Shown here: one piece after another, positions 10,651-20,738 of the stretch | Numbering within the stretch: the stretch's first letter is position 1 | Layout: each line of letters starts with the position of its first letter | DNA from: Terebella lapidaria | Lineage: Eukaryota; Annelida; Polychaeta; Terebellida; Terebellidae | Direction of reading: 5' to 3' | DNA: 64,000 nt | NCBI GenBank assembly: GCA_949152475.1 | Contig: OX424556.1 | Span: forward strand, 55,324,451-55,388,450 | Position numbers and translations under genes: made by a program | The notes under the pieces: generated by a model | Databases searched by the model: none | Seen by the model: the letters and a program-made list of their open reading frames with translations, nothing else | Told to the model about the DNA's origin: nothing

Positions 10651-10847
10651 GTATCAATATATTAACCACAAAACTGTTTATGACCAATGGATTCAACTCG
10701 CACACCATTATTGCAACGATTAGCTGTCCACGATTAGTTTATGTACACCGAGTAATATAATCATAATACGTTGTACATGTATATGCTTGGCAATAAAAAA
10801 ATACAATTTCCCGTTTGTTTACATGTCCACCATGATATATTTCCATT

Positions 10848-11283
10848 CGATACCTGGGACAGGTATTTATTGGAAATAGATACCTCGCAGAGAGGTATTT
10901 ATTACAAATAAATACCTGCTCGAGACAATAGAATCATGCACTATGTGTGAAATAGTACACTGTTACTGAGGCGATATACACGATATCATGCCGAGCGTCA
11001 GCGAGGCGTGATGATCGTGTATATCGCCGAGGGGTGACAGTGTATTATTTGTCATACATACCGAGTAAAACCGATTGTTTTTATTGCCCAAAATGACCAG
11101 AACCTCCCCAAATAATGTGGAATGGTCCTCATATCGCCCCTAGAGCGGGATATGAACAATGGACTCGCCCGTCGCGCTTCACTTCAGCAAGGCCTGTACA
11201 TGTGAGAAATACGTCTGCTCCACACGTAAGAGCAATACATAACAAACTAGGTGGCGCCAGTATATTACCTGGTATCGACACCA
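10848..11283. mobile_element. Foldback-type element with long palindrome
   Basis: A long imperfect palindrome occupies about 10945-11047: arms include GGCGATATACACGAT and ATCGTGTATATCGCC around a loop with CCGAGCGTCAGCGAGG. Outside it, AATAAATACCT motifs are repeated in both orientations (10865-10920), and TCGATACC near 10848 is mirrored by GGTATCGA near 11272. The outer limits are tentative; the central palindrome is clear. Confidence 0.55.
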
Positions 11284-11774
11284 TTTTTATGTTCTATATC
11301 CTGGCTATGATAAGGGAATGAATTTCGTTTGTTGACACAACTTATAGTAATGTCATACAAGGCCATAAACGTTAAATTTCATGTGCGCGTTCTACATGCA
11401 TATGATAGATTGAATATATCTAGATTGATTTTTGATTTGGTCATTCCAGTCATACATCCGTATCATTGAAAATTATACTTATATCCCCAACCCTCCTCTT
11501 CGGTCGCTGCTTCGACACCTATCGTCAAATGCATATGGGTTCAGTATGAACACCACAAACATATTGCAACATGGTATCTATATAATTCTGCCTCGACCCA
11601 CAGTGTGTGCCGTCAACCGAAGTAACTTTCGGCAATGATGATAATGACTCAAGCAAACAAACACGTGTTGTTTTTGGCACACAGTTTGTACACTTGTAGT
11701 TGTTTTTGGCTGGTTCCACGCATGAAGGCGCAATATCGCCTCATGGGGATTTTTCATATAACACACTCTCTCTA
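11284..11774. other. Unassigned tail of the inserted block
   Basis: No recognisable domain or repeat. Short overlapping frames on both strands only. It ends at the junction where copy A resumes. Confidence 0.4.
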
Positions 11775-12895
11775 GGTATGTATGAATACATAACACGAAT
11801 ATGATATTAGGCAACATTCTATTCACACTTGCCCTCCCACTATCGATGTATCGGCGATATCATTATTATAATAACAATATAAGCAGTACGAGTAATGAAA
11901 TGAATAATAATGGTTTGTGGTCATTTGACCAATCGGGTGCTGATTTATGTTACTTCATTACTAATATATCATATTGAAGAAGTGACAAGGAATGAAACTA
12001 ACTACCAAGTGAGCATGTATCACTAAGCGTTTATCCACTAGGTGTACTATATAGACACAGTACATGTAAAACATAAATCATGTTTAATTTGATCACATCG
12101 AGCTCTTTAACGTATGTTTGGTATGCAGAGAGGAATGAATCTATGAATGACAGAGATTTGCTTGAAATCCTAAGTGAACAATTTAATTTCAGTCCATATG
12201 AGCAAACGATTCTGCAGGGTGTTACAAGATGAACAGTACTTAAGACACATCTATTTCTGAGAAGATTGCAAGATGGAAATAAATCATTTCTAGGCACAGT
12301 GATATCAGCATCAACACTGTAATTCACCGAGTCAGAACTATAAATAAGATAAACATGCTATGTAGACAATGTGCAAATCGCGGCTTCACGCACACATACC
12401 CCTTAATAGAGTATTATCTCATAGTGTCACTGCAATTATTTACGAGAGGTTTGTGTAAATCAACGTAGTTGCTTGAATTATCTAAACAATATATCACCGC
12501 CTTTCAATATCACCGCCTATACATGCATAATCCGGTGTTGGAATATTCAAAGGTTTCGAACCCATGTCTTAATTTGTATAATGTGTACACTTGCAGTTCA
12601 TATATCAAACATGCAGCTGATATAAAGTGAAGAGGTCCGCATGTTCTTGTCAGAAAGGCTACAAATCCTGCAACACACTGGAAGTAGAAAATATATAATA
12701 TAAACAAATAATAACAGAGCATAGAGTCACATCATAAGCACCGCCAGACACGTCAACAGAGAGGAGGTCGATTCATTCCTCGTGTGTGCAGTGAACCTAA
12801 TGTCTAATATTTTGTTCAATTGTCTAGGTTATTTTTGCTTGACAAAATTATTAATACTCACAATCTTCCAAATCAAAATTATAGATATTTTATTA
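11775..12895. repeat. Large repeat, copy A, segment 3
   Basis: Matches copy C at 22060-23192, about 90 percent by eye; landmarks ATCGATGTATCGRCGATATC and GGTCATTTGACCAATCGGG. A minus-strand frame of about 100 codons (12327-12031) is mirrored in C (22697-22362) with the shared words LLRNRCVL and LVTPCRIVCSYGLKLNC. The plus strand also reads DRDLLEILSEQFNFSPYEQT in A and nearly the same in C. With only two close copies, neither strand can be called coding. Confidence 0.8.
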
Positions 12896-13937
12896 TTATA
12901 CATTGCCAAGTAAGCTTCAGCAAATGTAGTAAAATACATGTGTCGCCTCTTGGCAGTGCACAGCTCGATTCCAATGTGGGGAATGGGAAGCTTATCTGAG
13001 TTTATTTGTAGACATACATACGGCAATTATAGTCACTGTTCTGTGAAGAACAAGACCAGGGACTTTCCAGACTCAAAATGGAAAAATTTCCAGACCCAGA
13101 TAAATTCGAAACCCCTATGCACGATAGCTCGTTATTGATATAAATTTAACATGCTACGTAAACTTAACTTGTACGGTAAGGCTCCATTATTCACATCTAT
13201 ACATATAGTATTCGACTTGTAAAAAAAAAAATTTGGGGTGAAACATTTTTTCAGACTGCATCGAACGGGAAAAATCGCTATAAAATATATTTCCGCAAAG
13301 CATTGTGCACCCTGTCACCAGTACCGAGTAGAAAATCGATACAGAGAACAGCGGTGTTTTGACCACTCGTTCCCCTTTGCCTGTTTTTAATTGACTGTCA
13401 TACCTATAATTCCATACAGATTGTGTAGATTTGAAGATATTCATATGTCTTTATGCAAATGCCTATATGCCCATTCGATCTTCAAAACTTCATGATCGCA
13501 AGTATACTGGGTACATCGGTTGATAAGAAGGGATCCGCTACGTGCACAAATATTTTTTGACAAACTTTTTTCCCCCGACCATTATCACAATTTGAATGGT
13601 CGGCAATACGTCCTCATTCAAAATGACATCTTTCGGAAGAGTGCTCAAGCCATGATGATATCAACAAACCATCTCCACGGAGTGGGGAATTCCATGGGAG
13701 CCGCTGTCTGATCGGTCAAATCTATCGAAGTACTCGCAATATTTTGCGGTTGTCAGGCAGTTTGAGAACGATTCACAAAACTGGACAATATTTTTTTAGT
13801 GATTGCCTCCATCTGCTTTGTTGACACTAAAATTTTAAAAACAAATGCTGCGGTACTATTGCAGGACCGGACCAACGCATCTATCCATGGGCCGTTTTTA
13901 TCGTATTTGAGTATGCCGCCTCCTGAATGAGTCGACA
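12896..13937. other. 1.0-kb insertion in copy A of unknown type
   Basis: Copy C passes directly from AAATTATAGATATTATATAA to TTGATGTCAC (near 23180-23200), whereas A has about 1.04 kb between the same landmarks. I see no clear terminal repeats or target duplication, and no recognised protein domain; frames of 60-85 codons occur on both strands. It contains a perfect GGGACTTTCC (13060-13069), a kappaB-like decamer, probably by chance. Confidence 0.55.
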
Positions 13938-14408
13938 ATAATTGATGTCACAAAATACTAACAAAATAATGTGTAATTATGCAAACGCAATGCAATTATA
14001 TCCTTGCCATCTTTGTTTGGAAGATGGAAGTCATCATCATATTACTGGCTGGGCATTCTTTTTCATTACGTCCATACATATATATGTAGATTTTTTTCGT
14101 TAGATAGATTGTGAGGGTGCAATCTGAAACACTGTTAGAAAAATCATGTCAAATTAGATATATATTTGTTGCACGAAGTACATATATTACCTTTGTCTCC
14201 ATCTTTTTGTTGCTAGCGACTGCAATACTTTACATTCCGTGTTTCATGGCACTGACATGGTTACTCATCTCACTAAATCTTGGCGGGCCTCATTGTATCT
14301 AAACCTTGGTCCCATAGTACTGTTTCAACGAGCAATTCGCTCAGGTATTTCGAAGGAGTTGTTGATGACCATCACGAAATATCGGTAATACTATGCCACA
14401 AAATAGGA
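13938..14408. repeat. Large repeat, copy A, segment 4
   Basis: Matches copy C at 23193-23642. Includes the well-conserved block TTGTTGCTAGCGACTGCAAT to TGGCGGGCCTCAT, also found inverted at 47270-47480. Ends where the LINE begins; the empty site in C is GGGAATGTTGCAATACACC. Confidence 0.85.
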
Positions 14409-17350
14409 AATTGAATTGAATTGAATGTGTTTATTTCAGACACAAGGTCCATATTTAAACAAGAATAAAAACAGACGATATGCCCAAATAAATGTGTGAC
14501 AAGATATGTATATAGACGATGACAACCAAAACAATTGCATACTATACAGTTCGCCTAAGATACATGCAGTTGTAAAACTCTCGTGTAGATGGCAAGGCAA
14601 AAAACGTTTTGTAAGACTGTAAACTTTGCATAAGAATATTTGTAGATTTCGAAACACGAGCGTTAAAACTATACATACACTTCCTTCTAAGAATATTAAA
14701 ATCATCAATATTTGCGGTAGAGAACATTCCACTGGCACTACATCTCCGGTCATAACCCATAAGAAGTCTAAAACTATTGTTAAAAGCTACTCGGACCTTG
14801 CGAAAACTATCTTGGGAATAGTTCCACCATAACTGAGTGCAGTAAAAACTAGTACAAAAGGTGCGGAATAAAACGAGCTTCACACCAAAAGAACAATGAT
14901 AAAACTTGCGTATCAACATATTTGATCTGGCATAGATGCTGCGAAGAGTTCGTTCAATATCATGTACATCACTCAGGTCGCTGTTGATCATATATCCGAG
15001 GTATATGTGACACTCCACAAAATCTAAACATCGTGAGCCAAGTGTGATTCTGGGAATATTACGTGCTCGATATTTGGTTGATTTTATGTACATGCATATT
15101 GACTTTTTATGATTATATGTAATATCATGTGAATCTGCATATTCAGCGCAGATGTCGAGCAGACGTTGAAGTGCTTTTGCAGATGGTGCTACAACACACA
15201 TATCATCAGCATATACCAGGTGATTGAAGATAACATCATTGACCATGCATCCAATTCGCGTATTGTTAAGACATACACTGAGATCATCCATATATACATT
15301 AAAAAGAAGCGGTGACAGTATTCCACCCTGTTTTACACCATTTGACACATTGAACGAGTGTGAACTACAACTGCCCCATTGCACATATACTTTTTGACTA
15401 GAATACCACACGACTAGTAGTTTGACAAAAAATAACGGAACACCACGATCAATCAATTTATGAAACAATACCCAGTGATTTATTTTGTCAAAAGCTTTAG
15501 ACGCATCCAGAAAGCAGATAAAAATAGGACTGGAGTGTTGTTTATATATATGTAATATTTCTTTCAGAGCATACACACACATATCAGTGGAGTGTTCCCT
15601 CTTAAAACCAAACTGGTTGTCCACTGTGGTGAACAAATGTTCATAACGTTCCATGAAAACACGTTCAAATATTTTTGACACTACTGTAGACAAGGCGATT
15701 GGTCTATAATTGCTTTTATCACATGGATCACCAGTTTTGTCTTTAATAAGAGGGATCACGACGGAATGTGTAAAGCGCTCAGGAACGAAACAATGACTAG
15801 ATATACACGAGAAAAGGAGAGATAACAACACTATGACTTGATCACCTGCATATTTAAAATGTTCCAGTGATAAACTGTCAGGACCAGCTGCTTTTCCAGT
15901 TTTCATACCATTAATAGCCTGTTTGATTTCAGATGCAGAAATATACATGTCTGGAGTTCTCTGTATATTTTCCAACCTACATTCAATATCCTTCCTATAT
16001 GCATCATTTTTAACCTTGTCGCTAGAATTCAGCAGCTCAGAGTAGTGATTTTTCCACATCTCGGCTATCTGTTGACATCCGGATACACCATCCACAGTAC
16101 TTGCTAACGGAATAATCTTGTTGTTGATTTTCTTAATATCACGCCAGAATCCTGTGAAGTCCTTTTCACAAAGATTATTTGCAAGTTTGTCTGCAACAAT
16201 TTCCCCCTCCATTTTTCTGCAGTACCTGAGAGAGTACTTGAAGAGCGCACGAGAACGTCTCATGAGGTCGTACACAGGCCCTTGTCTCGGCTTCCCATGC
16301 AGACGCCACAACAAGAAAGCTTCACGCGCCTGGTCATGTGCATCCTCACAGTAGTCATTCCAGCCGGGTACATTATGACGGGCTGACCTTTTATTGTTCT
16401 TAAATAAAGTAGATCCAGCTTTTCGCATGATGTCTATGATAGTATTATAAAATGTGTTAATGTCATAGTGATGTTTGATGGATGCACAAGACGGATTTTG
16501 GCATTCAAGGATGTCCCTTGGTAGTTCAATATTCCGTACCAGGCCTTCAACGACTCGTTGATACTCCATTTTTTCTGAGTCACTAATTTGTGCCCATGCA
16601 ACAGTTTGTTTAGTATCGGTGAAAATCTCAGCAGACGTTTCGGATAGATTATATGTCTCGCAACTCAAGTTCACTTGCATAGGTAAGTGATCAGAAACAA
16701 TTGTCTGGTCACAGACATGTATGGAATGAATTAGCTTGTCAGCGGCAACAGTGGTAATACAGTGATCCAACCATGACACAGTATCGTGAGCTGCGCTAAT
16801 ATGTGTAAATATATTATTGTCATCATCACCAAGCATATTGACATCGGATATACGAAGGTTATTTTCTTCACAAAAAGACCGAAGTTCCGTTCCAAATTTA
16901 CTCGCCTTTGCTGCTCCTGAGTAGGTATCAGCATTGAGATCACCAATTGCAAACACCATTGTTGTGTCGGCAGATTCCATTATAGCATGCATTTTACCCA
17001 AATAATGCATATACAGATCATAGTTGGAGTGACATTCAAATGGGAAGTACACATTCAGACACATTATCTTCCCAACATTTGTGATGATTTCAACTCCAAA
17101 TATACGTGTATCGTCATATTGCACAGTTCTGCATGCAGAGCTCATGGATTTTCGATACAAAATGGCCAGTCCACCATAAGGCCTACCATGTAAAAATTCA
17201 ACTGAGCTGTCCACAGAGGATATACCAACCCCGCAGAAGTCTGGATGTATATCATTGACAATTTGTAAATCATCAGGAAGGAGCCAAGTCTCCTGTAGTA
17301 GTAATATATCACAGTCATCACACAACTTTTGTATCGGGCCAATAGACGAC
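14409..17350 (-). mobile_element. CR1/L2-like LINE, 5'-truncated, frame open
   Basis: The element is read right to left. Its 5' boundary (17350) and 3' boundary (about 14409) are fixed by copy C, where GGGAA joins TGTTGCAATACACC directly at about 23645 with no LINE. The 3' end is a short (ATTCA)n repeat, as in CR1/L2-type LINEs, and no clear target duplication is seen. The protein has the apurinic-type endonuclease and reverse transcriptase described in the CDS entry, and no RNase H. The start of the endonuclease is missing, so the copy was truncated on insertion. The rest is undamaged, which points to a young insertion. Confidence 0.9.
14542..17349 (-). CDS. LINE ORF2: endonuclease-reverse transcriptase
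   Basis: The open frame extends to an ATG at 17490, but the first 47 codons lie in host flanking DNA, so that ATG is not the element's own start. From codon 48 onward the reading is LINE protein of about 935 residues. Endonuclease: LLLQETW (codons 63-69, with the metal-binding Glu), GDLNAD (about 183-188) and SDHLPM (about 253). The conserved N-terminal Asn-containing strand is missing. Reverse transcriptase runs from about 545 to 800, with GPDSLSLEHFK, NYRPIAL, FLDASKAFD, GVKQGGILSPLLF and the catalytic YADD near 758. The C-terminal region ends with FNARVSKSTNIL. The protein would nick target DNA and prime cDNA synthesis from the element's own RNA. Without the first endonuclease strand it is probably inactive in that step. 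The family looks like the CR1/L2/Jockey group; the exact clade is uncertain. Confidence 0.88.
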   Translation of the reverse strand, partial: SSIGPIQKLCDDCDILLLQETWLLPDDLQIVNDIHPDFCGVGISSVDSSVEFLHGRPYGGLAILYRKSMSSACRTVQYDDTRIFGVEIITNVGKIMCLNVYFPFECHSNYDLYMHYLGKMHAIMESADTTMVFAIGDLNADTYSGAAKASKFGTELRSFCEENNLRISDVNMLGDDDNNIFTHISAAHDTVSWLDHCITTVAADKLIHSIHVCDQTIVSDHLPMQVNLSCETYNLSETSAEIFTDTKQTVAWAQISDSEKMEYQRVVEGLVRNIELPRDILECQNPSCASIKHHYDINTFYNTIIDIMRKAGSTLFKNNKRSARHNVPGWNDYCEDAHDQAREAFLLWRLHGKPRQGPVYDLMRRSRALFKYSLRYCRKMEGEIVADKLANNLCEKDFTGFWRDIKKINNKIIPLASTVDGVSGCQQIAEMWKNHYSELLNSSDKVKNDAYRKDIECRLENIQRTPDMYISASEIKQAINGMKTGKAAGPDSLSLEHFKYAGDQVIVLLSLLFSCISSHCFVPERFTHSVVIPLIKDKTGDPCDKSNYRPIALSTVVSKIFERVFMERYEHLFTTVDNQFGFKREHSTDMCVYALKEILHIYKQHSSPIFICFLDASKAFDKINHWVLFHKLIDRGVPLFFVKLLVVWYSSQKVYVQWGSCSSHSFNVSNGVKQGGILSPLLFNVYMDDLSVCLNNTRIGCMVNDVIFNHLVYADDMCVVAPSAKALQRLLDICAEYADSHDITYNHKKSICMYIKSTKYRARNIPRITLGSRCLDFVECHIYLGYMINSDLSDVHDIERTLRSIYARSNMLIRKFYHCSFGVKLVLFRTFCTSFYCTQLWWNYSQDSFRKVRVAFNNSFRLLMGYDRRCSASGMFSTANIDDFNILRRKCMYSFNARVSKSTNILMQSLQSYKTFFALPSTREFYNCMYLRRTV

Positions 17351-18900
17351 TGTTGCAATACACCTTTATACAGATATAAATATGAAATAAATTGTGCAAA
17401 CAAAATGTGTACTAGTTGTTCATATCTATATGGTAATATGTAAAAAATATGGTATTTTTTATTACATGTTGTATATAAGTGAATGTACATCTAAGTTGCT
17501 GATGATAATCAAATCATCGAAAGACCAATGGCCACAGATCGACAGTACATCACGATGACAATAATAGTTTTGAGTCGAGTAACGTTTCGTACTTCGTCGC
17601 AGTGATTCACGGAATATTAATAACAAATTAATCCACTGCAAATGATTGCATGCATTTCTGCTTATTTGTTATTTTCTGCAAAAATGATGGTGCTTGCAGA
17701 ACAGGATTGGCTGTTAATAAGCGACCCGGTATTTCCATCCCCATATCGAAAAACTAAACATTGATGTACATCATACATGCATTAGGTAATTGTATAATAT
17801 GTTGTATCTTGATATTGTTTTGGTATTGGTTATAAACTTCAGTGCATTTTCGTATTTTCTGTTCCAAATCATTTCGTGATATTGGGATTATTATGATATA
17901 TTGGTTTCATTATTGTCACAAAGATATCTCAAGAGGTTTAAGATATTGATGCCCAGGGGTTATCTGTTTCTTTGGCAACGTTACTGTCATATACCCCAAT
18001 TGCCCACAAGCATATAATATCCTTCAGTCGGAAATGAAAAATATTGAGGTATACACAACCCCAGGGTGATTACACGTGGCCGTCCGCCGTCTAAATTATT
18101 TTTCATTTGCAATCTAACGAAGACAAATTCCCTGACCAAACAGGGATAACAAGTAGAAAACATATCTCGCGTGGAACGCATATGTCTAATGATTTACTGA
18201 TGGCACACTTTGATTCGGAGATATACACATCTATGTATATACGACATTCAAAGCGATATGTTCATTTCAAGAGGTATCTGCAATGACTCGTTGGCAAATA
18301 CATTTGCTCGATCGTTGCCCTGTAGACTATACAAAACAAAAAAAGGCCCCCAAAACTACCCAGGCATTCCACAGAAAGACCAGTGATTTTAATAATTTTG
18401 ACTGGAATGGAAATAGATTCCACATCGTCCCCTTTGAGTTTAAATTCATGTAAATTACATTCCTGTAATTCTTTCACATATAAGACAACATATCATTTTC
18501 ATATGGTTAACATATCGTATGGTTCATATGGTTAGCCATCAATATTTATATGTTAGTGAATGGTTGTTATTCATGCTATCACGTGTTTAGCACGTGTCTG
18601 TGCTATAACGTTTATACTATCATTTCCAATATCATGTTTCATTTGGCCAAGAAGTGAAATAACATGACATACCAAAGCGAATTTCTATGATATCAAGCAT
18701 GTAAATGCCGATATCCAAATAGTATTTTATTATTTCATCATGGTGATGTTCTTTATGTCGATTTACACCTCACTTACATTATTATCAACCAGTTCACTTG
18801 AAATACATTACGGATTTTTTATTGCAAAGCGGATAGAATGATATAATAATCTAAAATAAGAATTTCAAGTGATGTTCCATCTAAAGCAGTATATCACCTC
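17351..18900. repeat. Large repeat, copy A, segment 5
   Basis: Aligns with copy C at 23645-23772 and 24163-24900 (for example TTGCAATACACCTTTATAC, TTGCTGATGATAATMA and CGTGGAACGC). Similarity weakens after about 18200. The last 500 bp have no recognised feature. Confidence 0.65.
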
Positions 18901-18910
18901 TGGAAAGTTT

Positions 18911-20738
18911 GTGAGAATGCACATGTCTAACGAGAAGTCCTTATTTTATGAAGAACACTGCCTCCTCCACAAGGTTGATGGCGTTTGGGATACGACTCTG
19001 GTTTCGACTGTATCGGATGTATAACGTGGACTATATTCAACTTGTCGAGGAGCAAGTAGACGCACCATTATCTAAAATTATGTCCAGTGAAGATGAGGCG
19101 CTCTTTATATTCTGCCCGTGTCTCAATTCAGTGCAAATCCTGGATGATTACTCGTGACATTCAGCAGATGAAAGATGCTCACCGTACCCATTCTTATGCA
19201 CAGAACGTCTGACAGCATGATAAGGGGTGTTATGCATTTTTTGTGTGGTTTCGACATGACAATTTTGGTTACTGGTACGGTTACTCTGCCGAATTCGGAC
19301 AGGACACATGACACAAGGATTGATTGGATCTTGAGTTTGATGTCAGATTGTTGCCTAGGATCATGGAGCTTGTTGTTTTAACTCTGTAAAGCGTTCATCG
19401 GTTTAGTGAATCATGGTTCTCAAAACTGGCATATTATCACTCGAGATAATTCTCGTATTGACGAATTGCTAATATGTAAACAATGCTACTTTGGTTTGAT
19501 TCCATATTCTGTGTCATTTTGAACTGCATTTAACGGTATCCGTTGATTGTAATTCACAACTCAATCAGTGGATATTTTAGGAACCTTTATTGCATTCGAA
19601 CTGGAGTAGGTACGCATAATTAGTATCCAGACATGGGACAACATGCTCTAACTCTAACCCAGGGCAGTACATAATCTTGCTTCCTATGCTTCCGGTGTAG
19701 ATAGTCTTGTTATAGAATATGAGTAGAATCTACCACGATAATTCTCCGATTAGTGAGCGGTAATTACGATGGCACACGATGGCACACGAACACCTTAACA
19801 AAGCAGATAGAACAGACAACACCAGCAGTGTCACGGCGAACACATCTGCCAAACCTCGTTGATATTTTCCTGGCAACTCCCTTTCAAATTTCTTTTTGTA
19901 GCATTGCAATCGAGGTTAAAATTAGTGAAGATAAATTAAGCAGTACATGTACTTCAATATATCAAATGCATAAGTTGACTGATGTATGTTATCTATATAT
20001 TCGTCTATTTGTTCGTCCTGCTTCTACAAAACCTCTCTTATGCAGCATTCTTAACCAATTTCCCATAATATGTACCTAAAATATATTTATCTAAGATGCC
20101 TTCAGTCTAAATTACACCAAAGAACCATATATCCTTCAATCAGACGTGGTCGAATCGACAAGTTCTGTGAATTGCTGCATAGGACAAATCCTCGAAATTA
20201 CAGCGATCATGTAATAGCTTGTCTGTCATCATCCACATGGGAATCTCATCAAATAGCAGATCATGCTTCTTCAAATCACTAGGCTTTGGTCTTCTCTTCC
20301 GAGGAATAGATCCTCTTTATCGCATATTGATCTACTAATCCTCATTATAAGCCGATACCAAGCAGATAGATTGTGTTATAGCCATTATGTCTAGTGGATG
20401 TCAGTCTCTCATGTGGCTGATCAGACTCAGGATTGAGTTTAATATTGCAGGAAATAATACCTCATGGCGGAAAACTTCGGGGGTTGCCGAAACAAATTCG
20501 GGATATATTCAATGGCAGTATAGACAAAAAGACCAGGATCAAATACCAGGATCAGGTTTATAAATATTACATGGTAACGTTCGAAATTATGCACAACCTG
20601 GTCTATTTCATATTTGGTATATACTTTTACCCGCTGATACTCTGTGATGCTATCATGATTTAATATGCTGTCAAGCATAGGAGGACTGTGACAGATCGGA
20701 CACAAGTGGGCCGTAATACAACAATGTACTTTTACACC
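18911..20738. repeat. Large repeat, copy B (partial)
   Basis: Corresponds to positions 1-1503 and 6746-6985 of copy A without the 5.24-kb TIR element, so it preserves the empty site near 20391. It stops abruptly at AATGTACTTTTACACC (20738), where copy C begins at the equivalent of position 665. The junction looks like an unequal tandem duplication. Confidence 0.85.

Larger units (their letters stand above)
7261..11774. other. 4.5-kb block inserted in copy A
   Basis: Copy C runs continuously through this point (near 22057: GTGTCTTATGAATACATG), while A is interrupted between CGTGTCTTATGTAT and GGTATGTATGAATAC. TATGTAT flanks both ends, a possible 7-bp duplication. No terminal inverted repeat is seen. 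The block is a mixture: a C-rich minisatellite, a MITE, an exon-like integrase fragment, the second satellite composite and a foldback element, listed separately. It may have arrived in more than one step. Confidence 0.6.

Noticed and set aside
10563-10760. Frame starting with repeated DRQT
   Set aside because: It is the (CAGA)n microsatellite and hairpin of the composite element.
13060-13069. GGGACTTTCC as a kappaB regulatory site
   Set aside because: A single decamer in an unidentified insertion; chance occurrence cannot be excluded and nothing nearby is a gene.
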